A stretch of 64,000 bases of DNA from Flavobacterium sp. KJJ (GCF_000708595.2 NZ_JARP01000001.1:310001-374000), one strand, 5' to 3'; shown: positions 1 to 7,797, numbered from the stretch's first letter. The notes: generated by a model from the letters alone, not told the origin. A program made the numbers and translations.

Positions 1-51
1 ATTAAGAATAGTTCTCCAGAAATAAATTTAGCGTCAATTTTATTTCAGTTT

Positions 52-92
52 GAAACAAAAAAAACAGCTCAATAACCACAAAGAGCTGTTTC
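52..92 (-). terminator. Terminator of secreted paralog 1
   Basis: An 8-bp stem (63-70 with 83-90, AACAGCTC/GAGCTGTT) is followed, reading the minus strand, by a T-run. The same stem and most of the loop recur after paralogs 2 and 3. Confidence 0.85.
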
Positions 93-127
93 TAAAACAA
101 TCACGTTTTTAACTTTACTAACTATCT

Positions 128-160
128 AACCTCATTTATACTTTATGAGAGTATAACTTT
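128..160 (-). other. Conserved 3' UTR hairpin of paralog 1
   Basis: Just after the stop codon the minus strand has a TTATACT/AGTATAA stem with a 7-nt loop, then a conserved tract (ATGAGGTTAGAT and onward) leading to the terminator. The same arrangement follows paralogs 2 and 3, with different loop sequences. Function unknown. Confidence 0.5.
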
Positions 161-568
161 TTAGCGTACTGCTACGCCTGTATTTTTAGCAGTATAACCT
201 GCTTTATAAACTGATGAAATTGCTTTAGATGATAAAACTGAAGCATCATCAGTAATTGTAATTTCGTGTCTTACTTTTTTTGTATTATCTTCAACTTCTA
301 AGTAGTAAGTTCCTGCTGGAAACTCGGCTAAACTGAAAGTTCTCAAAATTCCGTCTTTACCTGAAGCGCTTTCAGAATAAAGAAGATTGCCATCTTTATC
401 GTAAATAGCTAAATTGGCTTTTTTAACCTGATTTAGAGCAAACGTAATTAGTTTTCCATTTCCTTTAAGTACATGAACATTCAAATCTCCACTTCCTTCA
501 ATTGCAAAACTGTTCATTCCTATAAAAAGTACTGCACATACTAAACTTAATTTTAAAATCTTTTTCAT
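161..568 (-). CDS. Small secreted protein, T9SS-CTD-like fold, paralog 1
   Basis: A 135-residue protein with a Sec signal peptide (residues 1-22, MKKILKLSL followed by a hydrophobic core). The mature part is one small beta-rich domain with the pattern 'ALNQ..KANLAIYDKDGNLLYSE..GKDG..RTF...FPAGTYYLEVED', which resembles the Ig-like C-terminal domains of Bacteroidota secreted proteins (Por_secre_tail or DUF3244 type), here without any cargo domain. It is the first of three tandem paralogs (also 925-1329 and 1720-2124). Each has its own promoter and terminator, so they form independent transcription units. An AraC regulator is encoded next to the array. Role unknown; a surface or periplasmic structural protein is my guess. 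Confidence 0.8.
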   Translation of the reverse strand: MKKILKLSLVCAVLFIGMNSFAIEGSGDLNVHVLKGNGKLITFALNQVKKANLAIYDKDGNLLYSESASGKDGILRTFSLAEFPAGTYYLEVEDNTKKVRHEITITDDASVLSSKAISSVYKAGYTAKNTGVAVR

Positions 569-613
569 AGCATTAGTTTTTAAATTAATAGTTTTAATTC
601 TCTTTCTCTAATG

Positions 614-647
614 CTAAATTACTTCAGGAAAAGATTGTTTTGCACAA
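614..647 (-). promoter_or_regulatory. Promoter of paralog 1
   Basis: Minus-strand -33 TTG (645-647) and -7 TAATTTAG (614-621) are separated by 23 bp. The same two boxes with the same spacing occur before paralogs 2 and 3 although the spacer sequences differ. This is one base from the Bacteroidota consensus TAnnTTTG. Confidence 0.7.
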
Positions 648-680
648 CTCTATTTGCCAATTTCTATGCTATATTCTCAT

Positions 681-748
681 TTACGAAAGCGTTATAGGTT
701 AAAGTTTGAATTATATTAATCGTTTTTGTTAAATTGATTATTATTTTT
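681..748 (+). repeat. Upstream repeat R1 with degenerate AACC-N6-GGTT
   Basis: First of four copies of a roughly 68-bp conserved block (R2 1438-1507, R3 2232-2300, R4 2495-2562), all in the same orientation. R1 carries AAGCGTTATAGGTT (687-700), one base off the palindromic AACCGTTATAGGTT of the other copies. It lies about 40 bp upstream of the -33 box of paralog 1. The rest of the 355-bp gap 569-924 holds the promoter and the next terminator; the short open frame at 751-945 is not credible. Confidence 0.65.
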
Positions 749-814
749 CAATGTTTTATTTATTTTCGTATAAAGGCTTCATGGCTAATATATTCTTTCA
801 GATTTTTATAGGCA

Positions 815-850
815 TAAAAAAAACAGCTCAATTACCACAGAGAGCTGTTC
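815..850 (-). terminator. Terminator of secreted paralog 2
   Basis: Same AACAGCTC/GAGCTGTT stem (822-829 with 842-849), followed on the minus strand by a T-run. Confidence 0.85.
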
Positions 851-924
851 TTAAAAGGTTTAAAGTTTTAAAACTTACTAATGATCTAACCTCATTTTTT
901 ATACCTATATATAAGTATAACTTT

Positions 925-1329
925 TTAGCGCGCCGCTACGCTTGAATTTTTTTCAAAACCAGATTTGTAAACAGTAGCAACTGCTTTTGCAGATAAAGCA
1001 GTGACACCGTTATTAATCGTAATTTCGTGCGTAACTTTTTTTGTATTGTCTTCAACTTCTAAATAGTAAGTTCCTTCTGGAAATTCTGCTAAATTAAAAG
1101 TTCTTAAAATTCCATCTTTACCTGAAGCATTTTCAGAATAAATTAGAGTTCCATCTTGTTCATAAATTGAAACACTTGCTTTTGTGATTCTATTAAGAGC
1201 AAACGTAATCACTTTCCCGTTACCTTTTAATACATGAACATTCAAATCTCCTTTTCCGCCAATTGCATAAGTGCTTATTCCACTGAAAAGCAATGCACAT
1301 ACTAAACTCGTTTTTACAATCTTTTTCAT
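925..1329 (-). CDS. Small secreted protein, T9SS-CTD-like fold, paralog 2
   Basis: A 134-residue paralog of the proteins at 161-568 and 1720-2124. It has a signal peptide ending near residue 22 (STYA), then the same single beta-domain. The 'GKDGILRTF.LAEFP.GTYYLEVEDNTKKV' segment is almost unchanged, while the N-terminal mature part and C-tail vary. It is the most divergent of the three in its C-terminal tail (FEKNSSVAAR). It is transcribed on its own, from a promoter at 1371-1404 to a terminator at 815-850. Function unknown; amplification in tandem suggests dosage or antigenic diversification, which is inference. Confidence 0.8.
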   Translation of the reverse strand: MKKIVKTSLVCALLFSGISTYAIGGKGDLNVHVLKGNGKVITFALNRITKASVSIYEQDGTLIYSENASGKDGILRTFNLAEFPEGTYYLEVEDNTKKVTHEITINNGVTALSAKAVATVYKSGFEKNSSVAAR

Positions 1330-1370
1330 AGCATTAGTTTTTTTTAATTAATAGGTCTAATTCTCTGATG

Positions 1371-1404
1371 CTAAATTAGTTATGATTTATTTGTATTTAC
1401 ACAA
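1371..1404 (-). promoter_or_regulatory. Promoter of paralog 2
   Basis: Minus-strand TTG (1402-1404) and TAATTTAG (1371-1378), with a 23-bp spacer that differs in sequence from those of the other two copies. Confidence 0.7.
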
Positions 1405-1437
1405 CTCTATTTTCCAATTTCGATGCTGTATTCTCAT

Positions 1438-1507
1438 TTACGAAACCGTTATAGGTTAATTTTTGAATTATATTTATTTTTTTTGTTAAATCAGTTATTA
1501 TTTTTTA
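1438..1507 (+). repeat. Upstream repeat R2 with AACC-N6-GGTT
   Basis: Second copy of the conserved block; AACCGTTATAGGTT is at 1444-1457. The gap 1330-1719 otherwise holds the paralog 2 promoter, an AT-rich stretch at 1508-1600 with no recognised feature, and the paralog 3 terminator. Confidence 0.65.
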
Positions 1508-1610
1508 ATGAATTATGGTATTTAAGTTTACAATAAGCTAATGTTTAGGTAATTATTGCAAGGATAAAAATTGAAGTGGTTAATGTTATTTTATCAGAAA
1601 AAATAAGACA

Positions 1611-1647
1611 TAAAAAAAACAGCTCAATAACCACAAAGAGCTGTTTT
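1611..1647 (-). terminator. Terminator of secreted paralog 3
   Basis: AACAGCTC/GAGCTGTT stem (1618-1625 with 1638-1645) followed on the minus strand by eight T. Confidence 0.85.
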
Positions 1648-1719
1648 GAAAAACTTTTCAGTTTTTAAACTTTACTAACTATCTAACCTCATTTTATACT
1701 GTATAAGAGTATAACTTTT

Positions 1720-2124
1720 TTAGCGTACTGCTACGCTTGTATTTTTTGCAGCTTTATAAACTGATGAAATTGCTTTTGATGATAAAACAGAAGTGTTATC
1801 AGTAACTGTAATTTCGTGTCTTACTTTTTTCACGCTGTCTTCAACTTCTAATATATAAGTTCCTGCTGGAAATTCTTCAAAACTGAAAGTTCTTAAAATT
1901 CCGTCTTTTCCTGAAGCGTTTTCAGAATATAATAAGTTGCCATCTTTATCATAAATAGATAGGTTGGCTTTTTTTGTCTGGTTCAAGGCAAACGTAACAA
2001 GTTTTCCATTTGCATTTCCTTTCAATACATGAAGACCAAATTCTCCTTCACCATCGATTGCATAAGTACTCATTCCTGATAATAGTACTGCAGCTACTAA
2101 ACTTAATTTTAAAATCTTTTTCAT
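1720..2124 (-). CDS. Small secreted protein, T9SS-CTD-like fold, paralog 3
   Basis: A 134-residue third paralog. It has a signal peptide (MKKILKLSLVAAVLL, cleavage near STYA) and then the single beta-domain with 'NQTKKANLSIYDKDGNLLYSE'. It carries a small insertion relative to the others (KGNANGK instead of KGNGK) and lacks a few residues in the C-tail (VYKAAKNTSVAVR). It lies closest to the AraC gene, with about 450 bp between them holding its promoter (2165-2198) and two repeat copies (R3, R4). Function unknown. Confidence 0.8.
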   Translation of the reverse strand: MKKILKLSLVAAVLLSGMSTYAIDGEGEFGLHVLKGNANGKLVTFALNQTKKANLSIYDKDGNLLYSENASGKDGILRTFSFEEFPAGTYILEVEDSVKKVRHEITVTDNTSVLSSKAISSVYKAAKNTSVAVR

Positions 2125-2164
2125 ATTCCTTATGTTTTAAATTATTAGTTCTAATTCTCTGCTG

Positions 2165-2198
2165 CTAAATTACCTTAGTTGTGTGTTTTTTTTCACAA
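2165..2198 (-). promoter_or_regulatory. Promoter of paralog 3
   Basis: Minus-strand TTG (2196-2198) and TAATTTAG (2165-2172) with a 23-bp spacer, the same geometry as the other two copies. Confidence 0.7.
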
Positions 2199-2231
2199 CT
2201 CTATTTGCCAATTTATGTGCTATATTCTCAT

Positions 2232-2300
2232 TTACGAAACCGTTATAGGTTAAAATTTGAATTATTTTAGGTGTTTTTGTTAATTCGGCTATTTATTTTC
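2232..2300 (+). repeat. Upstream repeat R3 with AACC-N6-GGTT
   Basis: Third copy; AACCGTTATAGGTT is at 2238-2251, about 40 bp upstream of the paralog 3 -33 box. Between R3 and R4 the sequence is AT-rich, with only a weak AGTCGT/ACGACT hairpin at 2420-2438. Confidence 0.65.
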
Positions 2301-2494
2301 AATAAAATTCAAATATACACATTTTTTATAATCATCCAACATTCTTACAAAAATGCTGTATATTTATAAAAACAACTTATTAAATACGATATATTAAAAA
2401 AATAACGGATAAAAATATGAGTCGTATAAAAAACGACTAAATATGATTGAATTTGATATTATTTCTGAATGTATTATTATGCAATATTCGCAAG

Positions 2495-2562
2495 TACGAA
2501 ACCGTTATAGGTTAAATTTTGAATTATATTAGGTATTTTTGTTAAATTTGCTATTATTATTT
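2495..2562 (+). repeat. Upstream repeat R4, leader of the AraC gene
   Basis: Fourth copy of the block, in the same orientation; AACCGTTATAGGTT is at 2500-2513. Here it directly precedes the araC-type gene. Only this copy contains a TATTTTTG -7 match (2534-2541), so it probably holds that gene's promoter. Confidence 0.6.
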
Positions 2563-2574
2563 AAAGAATTTATC

Positions 2575-3447
2575 ATGAAGACAATTGCCCCAGCTCTTGA
2601 AGTGATATCAAACTCATATGGAAGTTCTTTTACCTACACTAAACATGCCGAAAAGACCAACAGTAAAGCCCATTTGTGGCATTATCATCCAGAAATTGAG
2701 TTGGTTTATATAAATGGAGGTGCGGGAAAAAGACAAATAGGAAGCCATGTTTCTTATTATACAAACGGAGATTTGATTTTAATAGGCGCTAATTTGCCAC
2801 ATTGTGGATTTACAAATGAACAAACGGGTAATAAAAATGAAACCGTTATTCATATCAGACCTGAATTTTTAGGGAATGATTTTTTTATCGCTCCCGAAAT
2901 GAAAAAGGTTCAAAATATTCTTAGTCAGTCAAAAGGCGGTATTGCTTTTAACGGTGAAACTAAGAAACAAATTGGCAAAAAAATCGAAATGATGGAACAA
3001 CAGCTTCCGTTTGAGCGTTTGCTGACACTCTTGAGCATTTTAGATGAATTAGATTCTTCAGAAGATTATACGGTTTTGAACGCGGATGGTTTTTCGTTAG
3101 AATTGCAGACACAGGATAGCGACCGAATTAATGTGGTTTTTAATTATGTTAAAGATCACTTTCAGGAATCGATTGCTATTGATGAAGTGTCAAGTTTAGT
3201 AAGTATGACGACGCCTTCGTTTTGCCGATATTTTAAAAAAATCTCAAATAAAACCTTTACGGAGTTTGTAAACGAATATCGTTTGGTTCATGCATCAAAA
3301 CTTTTGGCCGAAAAACCAATGAGCATAAATGAAGTCTGTTATGAAAGCGGTTTTAATAATTTTAGCCATTTTAGTAAATCATTCAAACAGTATACTGGTA
3401 AAAGCGCATCGCAATACCGTCATGAACATAAGATTATTATTAGCTAG
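2575..3447 (+). CDS. AraC-family transcriptional regulator
   Basis: A 290-residue regulator, taking the ATG at 2575 (MKTIAPALEV). An in-frame TTG at 2539 overlaps the probable -7 box and is rejected. The N-terminal half is a cupin-type sensor (HYHPEIELVYI, GDLILIGANLPH), as in sugar-responsive AraC proteins. The last 100 residues form the double helix-turn-helix (IDEVSSLVSMTTPSFCRYFKKIS and INEVCYESGFNNFSHFSKSF). The ligand is unknown. It is adjacent to the secreted-protein array and shares the repeat with all three units, so it may control them and itself; this is inference. Confidence 0.9.
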   Translation: MKTIAPALEVISNSYGSSFTYTKHAEKTNSKAHLWHYHPEIELVYINGGAGKRQIGSHVSYYTNGDLILIGANLPHCGFTNEQTGNKNETVIHIRPEFLGNDFFIAPEMKKVQNILSQSKGGIAFNGETKKQIGKKIEMMEQQLPFERLLTLLSILDELDSSEDYTVLNADGFSLELQTQDSDRINVVFNYVKDHFQESIAIDEVSSLVSMTTPSFCRYFKKISNKTFTEFVNEYRLVHASKLLAEKPMSINEVCYESGFNNFSHFSKSFKQYTGKSASQYRHEHKIIIS

Positions 3448-3499
3448 TGTTTGTTATTGAACACCGAATTTTTTCAAAACAAATAATCAAATAAAATAC

Positions 3500-3533
3500 A
3501 AATCCGATTGGTGAAAAACTGGTCGGATTTTTC
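3500..3533 (+). terminator. Terminator after the AraC gene
   Basis: AAATCCGA (3500-3507) pairs with TCGGATTT (3523-3530), followed by T. Confidence 0.65.
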
Positions 3534-3589
3534 ATATAATTTATTCGAAAAAGGTATATTTACAATCCCTAATCAGAAAAATTATAAAA

Positions 3590-4459
3590 ATGAAAAACTT
3601 TAAAATTTTAGTATTTACTGCTGTTTTGTTCATTTCATCCATGACATACGCAGCAAAAGTAGATACTTTGCAAGTTGCAAGTACAGCAATGGGCAAAACC
3701 TATAAAGCTGCCGTTGTATTGCCAAATTCTTATTCCAAGACAAAAACAGCTTATCCTGTACTGTATTTATTACATGGTGCTTACGGACATTTTAGCGACT
3801 GGCTAAAAAATACCCCGAATAAAAAATTAGTTCAAGGATTATCAGATCAGTACAATATAATTATTGTAATGCCTGAAGGCGAGACTTTCAGTTTCTATTT
3901 GGACAGCCCCGTAAATAAAGAAAGTCAGTTTGAAACGTTTATTACGCAGGAAGTCATTCAGAAAGTCGATAAAACATACAGAACAATCAGCAACAAAAAC
4001 GGAAGGGTAATTACTGGACTTTCGATGGGCGGGCATGGTGCACTTTATTTATCTGCAAAACATCCTGAATTGTTTTGCGCTGCCGGAAGCATGAGCGGTG
4101 CTGTAGACATGAGTACAATGCTAAATAGAGAATCTTCTGCCCAAGTAGTTAAATTAATGCAACCTGTATTTGGCGATAAAAGCGACAGCTCAGAAATGTA
4201 TGCGCAATATGCCGTTATGGGAATGTTAGATAAAATAAAATCGAATAAACTGCCGCTAATTATAGATTGCGGTGTTGATGATTTTTTAATAGAACCAAAT
4301 AGAGAATTACACCGAAGATTGGTCTATAATAAAGTAGAACACGATTATACCGAACGTCCTGGAGCACATACTTGGGATTATTGGGAAAACTCTCTGCCTT
4401 ATCATGTACTATTTTTTAATAAAATATTGCTTAAAAATCAGCTAGTTGCGAAAAAGTAG
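3590..4459 (+). CDS. Secreted esterase D-like alpha/beta hydrolase
   Basis: A 289-residue protein of the PF00756 esterase family (esterase D, feruloyl or acetyl esterase type) with a signal peptide (to about residue 21, SMTYA). Visible parts are the oxyanion LLHGAYG near residue 65, the nucleophile elbow GLSMGGHG near 144-151 (Ser), a probable acid in DCGVDDF near 226-231, and a catalytic His in AHTWDYW near 260. It probably acts in the periplasm or outside the cell on ester-linked substrates, possibly acyl groups on plant polysaccharide. No carbohydrate locus surrounds it, so the substrate is open. Confidence 0.88.
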   Translation: MKNFKILVFTAVLFISSMTYAAKVDTLQVASTAMGKTYKAAVVLPNSYSKTKTAYPVLYLLHGAYGHFSDWLKNTPNKKLVQGLSDQYNIIIVMPEGETFSFYLDSPVNKESQFETFITQEVIQKVDKTYRTISNKNGRVITGLSMGGHGALYLSAKHPELFCAAGSMSGAVDMSTMLNRESSAQVVKLMQPVFGDKSDSSEMYAQYAVMGMLDKIKSNKLPLIIDCGVDDFLIEPNRELHRRLVYNKVEHDYTERPGAHTWDYWENSLPYHVLFFNKILLKNQLVAKK

Positions 4460-4548
4460 TTAAAAATTTTAACAAGATCTTCCAAAAAGCTTTTTTTGGT
4501 TTGATTTTTGGAATACCTTTAGGTATAAACTTATAAAAAATAAAAATT

Positions 4549-5055
4549 ATGAAAAAGATATTAACCCTTTTCGCTGTTGTTGGATTATTTGCCTTTTCGA
4601 GTTGCTCAGACGATAATAATGGTGATGGAGATACAATCAGCGAGGTTTTTGAAGTTTCCGGTGTTAACTTTACATCAGCCAACAGTTTCAGTACGTTGGT
4701 AGACTTAAATCCTTCTATATATGATTCAGACGTAATATTGGTTTACAGACTTTCTGCAGTAGACAACGGAAGAGACATTTGGAAATTACTTCCTGATACT
4801 TACTTTTTTGCTGACGGTACAAGAAATTTTAGTTATGAATTTGACTTTACTCAAGATGACATTAACATTTTTATGGATGGTAATGACTTAGGAACAGTTG
4901 CAGCAGGATTTAGAACAAATCAAGTTTTTCGAATTGTAATTGTGCCGGGTGCATTCTCTACAACCGGAAAATCAGTTAAGCCAGATTATTCCGACTACAA
5001 CGCTGTTATTGCAAAATATAATATTGATGACACCAATGTTAAGAAGCTAAACTAA
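4549..5055 (+). CDS. Hypothetical lipoprotein
   Basis: A 168-residue protein with a lipoprotein signal (FAFSSCSDDNN, lipidated Cys at about residue 19) followed by an Asp/Asn-rich linker that includes DGDG. The mature domain has aromatic beta-strand patterns (DIWKLLPDTYFF, RNFSYEFDFTQDDI, FRIVIVPGAF), typical of small Flavobacterium lipoproteins of unknown role. It is monocistronic or follows the esterase, and ends at a bidirectional terminator shared with terC. I cannot assign a function. Confidence 0.75.
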   Translation: MKKILTLFAVVGLFAFSSCSDDNNGDGDTISEVFEVSGVNFTSANSFSTLVDLNPSIYDSDVILVYRLSAVDNGRDIWKLLPDTYFFADGTRNFSYEFDFTQDDINIFMDGNDLGTVAAGFRTNQVFRIVIVPGAFSTTGKSVKPDYSDYNAVIAKYNIDDTNVKKLN

Positions 5056-5070
5056 ATAAGTGAAGTAATA

Positions 5071-5102
5071 AAAAAAGGAAATCGTAAGATTTCCTTTTTT
5101 TT
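5071..5102. terminator. Bidirectional terminator
   Basis: Stem AAAAGGAAATC/GATTTCCTTTT with GTAA loop, A-run before and T-run after. It serves the convergent lipoprotein gene (+) and terC-like gene (-). Confidence 0.85.
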
Positions 5103-5124
5103 ATGAATATATGTTTAAAGAATA

Positions 5125-6099
5125 TTATTCTTCTCCTAAATCTGTATCTGTAAGTTCTTTTTCTTCTCCAAATTTTAATGAAACCAAGATTCCAACTAAA
5201 AGTGATAAAGCTATAAATCCTAATGATGCCCATTCTGGAACGAGAATCCATTCATGAAGCAGCATTTTTAATCCAACAAATGCTAAAATAGCAACTAGGC
5301 TGTATTCTAAATAACTGAATTTTGCCAGCATATTCGCCAGGAAAAAATACATAGAGCGCAATCCTAATATGGCAAATATATTAGAACTGAATACTAAAAA
5401 TGGATCAGATGTAATGGCTAAAATTGCAGGAACGCTGTCTACAGCAAAAAGAACGTCCATAACCTCAATTACAATTAAAGCTACGAATAATGGTGTTGCT
5501 GCTTTTCTTCCTTTTTCAGTTAAAATGAAAAATTTCTCATGATCCATTTCAGAAGTAATCGGAATAACCTTTCCTAATGTTTTGTATACAAAAGAGTTTT
5601 TCGGCTGAAAATCTTCATCTTCACCAGAAAACAACATTTTAATTGCAGTAAATAATAAGAAGCCTCCAAATAAATAAGTTGTCCACGTAAATTTATTGAT
5701 TAGCATAACGCCGAAGAAAATCATTAATCCACGGAAAATAACTGCACCTAAAATTCCCCAAAATAAAACACGGTGCTGGTATTTTTGAGGTATTTTGAAA
5801 GAAGCAAAAATAATAGCGATTACAAATATATTGTCGACACTTAAAGATAATTCGATTAAATAACCGGTGATAAACTTCATTGAAGCTACAGCAGGTTTCA
5901 GTTTATCTGGATTTGCAATATAATCTGTAGTATATAGCCAGTAAATTACTCCTGAAAATAAGAAGGATAAAGTAACCCAAATCAGAGTCCATTTGCTTGC
6001 CTCTTTGGTACTGATAATATGTGGATTTTTGTTAAAAATACCCAAATCTAAGGCAAGAATAAGTACTACGGCTAATAAAAATGAAATCCAGACAAACAT
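5125..6099 (-). CDS. TerC/Alx family membrane protein
   Basis: A 324-residue polytopic inner-membrane protein of the TerC/Alx family (PF03741), with about nine hydrophobic segments. Family hallmarks are ELSLSVDNIFVIAII near residues 83-97 and the second acidic motif VIEVMDVLFAVDSVPAI near 209-225. Each contributes Asp residues thought to handle manganese or other divalent metals. The C-terminus is acidic (EEKELTDTDLGEE). Alx homologues export Mn(II); the tellurite link in the name is historical. No adjacent partner genes or metal riboswitch are visible. Confidence 0.92.
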   Translation of the reverse strand: MFVWISFLLAVVLILALDLGIFNKNPHIISTKEASKWTLIWVTLSFLFSGVIYWLYTTDYIANPDKLKPAVASMKFITGYLIELSLSVDNIFVIAIIFASFKIPQKYQHRVLFWGILGAVIFRGLMIFFGVMLINKFTWTTYLFGGFLLFTAIKMLFSGEDEDFQPKNSFVYKTLGKVIPITSEMDHEKFFILTEKGRKAATPLFVALIVIEVMDVLFAVDSVPAILAITSDPFLVFSSNIFAILGLRSMYFFLANMLAKFSYLEYSLVAILAFVGLKMLLHEWILVPEWASLGFIALSLLVGILVSLKFGEEKELTDTDLGEE

Positions 6100-6198
6100 A
6101 AGCTATTTTTTAAATGATTTACAAAGATAGGTTTTGAAGTTTAACTTAAAAACTAATTATTAGAAAATTACTTTCAAATTTTAGTTAAGATTTAAGTC

Positions 6199-6353
6199 TT
6201 TCAATCCATCTTAAGTGAAGTCGAAATACAAGGCGTTTAAAAATTTTATTGCAATTTAGGGTATTCGATTGGTTCAAGATCCGAAATCAGACAGGTTTTT
6301 AACCTGTCGGGTTTGCTGTGCGGCAATTCGACTTCGCTCAGTGTGACAATACA
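6199..6353. repeat. Interspersed palindromic repeat between terC and glnA
   Basis: The 311-bp gap 6100-6411 holds an outer imperfect inverted repeat (AGTGAAGTCGAA near 6211-6228 against TTCGACTTCGCT near 6327-6338). Inside is a perfect hairpin GACAGGTT/AACCTGTC (6290-6297 with 6301-6308). It looks like a non-coding interspersed element; no ORF. Confidence 0.5.
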
Positions 6354-6357
6354 AACA

Positions 6358-6393
6358 AAAAAAAGTGCCATCAATTAAGATGGCACTTTATAG
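6358..6393 (-). terminator. Terminator of glnA
   Basis: GTGCCATC/GATGGCAC stem near 6364-6388 followed on the minus strand by a T-run, just after the glnA stop. Confidence 0.85.
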
Positions 6394-6411
6394 TATAATT
6401 TAAACTATGAA

Positions 6412-7425
6412 TTATAGCGCTGATTTTACAGTTTTGATAATTCTAGCAGCAATTTTGTATGGATCTCCGTTTGAAGCTGGTCTTCTGTCTTCTAACCAAC
6501 CTTTCCAACCTCTTTGAACAGTCATTAAAGGAATTCTGATAGAACATCCTCTGTCTGAAACTCCGTAAGAGAAATCATGGATAGATGCAGTTTCGTGTTT
6601 ACCAGTTAAACGTTGGTCGTTGTAAGCTCCGTAAACTGCGATATGCTCAGCAGTAACAGGACGGAAAGCCTCACAAATTCTTTCGTAAGTTGCTTGGTCT
6701 CCACATGTTCTTAAAACTTCGTTAGAGAAGTTAGCATGCATACCTGAACCATTCCAGTCTGTATCTCCTAGTGGTTTTGGGTGATATTCGATATAATAAC
6801 CATATTTTTCAGTCAAACGATCTAATAAGTATCTAGCAACCCAGATTTCGTCTCCAGCTTTTTTAGCGCCTTTAGCGAATAATTGGAATTCCCATTGTCC
6901 GCAAGCAACCTCTTGGTTAATACCTTCAAAGTTAATTCCAGCAGCGATACATAAGTCAGCATGTTCTTCTACTAATTTTCTTCCGTGAGTGTTTTTTCCA
7001 CCAACAGAGCAGTAGTACATACCTTGTGGAGCAGGATAACCTCCAACAGGGAAACCTAATGGCAATAAAGTTTTAGTATCCATGATGAAATATTCTTGTT
7101 CGAAACCAAACCAGAAATCACCATCATCATCAATAGTAGCTCTTCCGTTAGAAGCGTGTGGAGTTCCGTCAGCATACATAACTTCTGTCATTACTAAATA
7201 TCCATTGATACGAGTTGGATCTGGATAAATAGCAACAGGCACTAAAAGACAGTCAGAAGAACCACCTTCAGCTTGTTTTGTTGACGAACCATCAAATGAC
7301 CAATTTCCAAGTTCTTCTAATGTTCCTTTGAAATTTTCGTGCTCTTCAACTTTAGTTTTACTTCTAAGATTTTGAGTTGGTTCATATCCATCTAACCAAA
7401 TGTACTCTAACTTAATTTTAGCCAT
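6412..7425 (-). CDS. glnA: Glutamine synthetase, GSII-like beta-grasp type
   Basis: A 337-residue glutamine synthetase that makes glutamine from glutamate, ammonia and ATP in the cytoplasm. Start chosen at the ATG ending at 7425 (MAKIKLEYIWLDG); the in-frame extension upstream overlaps the promoter. Its short length and the motifs WSFDGSSTKQAEGGSSD, FGFEQEYF, PLGFPVGGYPAPQGMYYC, NGSGMHANFSNE and TGKHETASIHDFSYGVSDRGCSIRIP are those of the eukaryote-like GSII group. It has no GSI adenylylation loop. It is head to head with the unrelated GSIII gene, so two GS families are encoded within 3.7 kb. Confidence 0.94.
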   Translation of the reverse strand: MAKIKLEYIWLDGYEPTQNLRSKTKVEEHENFKGTLEELGNWSFDGSSTKQAEGGSSDCLLVPVAIYPDPTRINGYLVMTEVMYADGTPHASNGRATIDDDGDFWFGFEQEYFIMDTKTLLPLGFPVGGYPAPQGMYYCSVGGKNTHGRKLVEEHADLCIAAGINFEGINQEVACGQWEFQLFAKGAKKAGDEIWVARYLLDRLTEKYGYYIEYHPKPLGDTDWNGSGMHANFSNEVLRTCGDQATYERICEAFRPVTAEHIAVYGAYNDQRLTGKHETASIHDFSYGVSDRGCSIRIPLMTVQRGWKGWLEDRRPASNGDPYKIAARIIKTVKSAL

Positions 7426-7464
7426 AATAATATAAATTAATTTTTTTGTTTTTTTTCGTTGGGT

Positions 7465-7472
7465 CAAATATA
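7465..7472 (-). promoter_or_regulatory. -7 box of glnA
   Basis: TATATTTG on the minus strand, about 40 bp before the glnA start. No clear -33 TTG. A CCTAA-AAA-TTAGG palindrome at 7489-7501 sits where -33 would be, and could be an operator. Confidence 0.6.
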
Positions 7473-7797
7473 GATTTATTTTTTTAGTCCTAAAAATTAG
7501 GGGGCTATTTTGTTTAACGTTGTATTATTTTTTAGATAAGCGCAATTTTTAAAGGGGTATATTTTAAAAAAAGCAATTTTTAGCACCTTTAAAAAATAAA
7601 TTCGCAAAAATTAAAGCTCTTTTTTGTATTTCTGGGTTAAGAAATTATGAAAAAATGTTTATTTAATAGAGAATGCCTCTGGATTTTGTTATATTTCTTT
7701 ATTTCTGTTTCATTATTCTTTGTAAAAGTCGGCTTCTATTGAAAAATCTTCGCATAAAAATCTAAAATTTATCCTTTAAAAAAGCACTTAAATTGTT
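7473..7797. other. Divergent intergenic region glnA/glnN
   Basis: The 427-bp gap 7426-7852 contains -7 boxes for both genes and the CCTAA/TTAGG palindrome. The middle is AT-rich with no ORF, tRNA or recognised structured RNA. I see no NtrC or TnrA-type site. Confidence 0.5.

Noticed and set aside
751..945. Open frame of 64 codons on the plus strand between secreted paralogs 1 and 2
   Set aside because: It covers the terminator of paralog 2 and antisense coding sequence, has no family resemblance and lies in duplicated intergenic DNA.
2539..2574. Upstream TTG start for the AraC gene
   Set aside because: It overlaps the TATTTTTG -7 candidate and adds non-conserved residues; ATG 2575 fits better.
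5125..6099. Tellurite resistance function for the TerC-like protein
   Set aside because: No ter operon partners; the family is better linked to Mn(II) handling.
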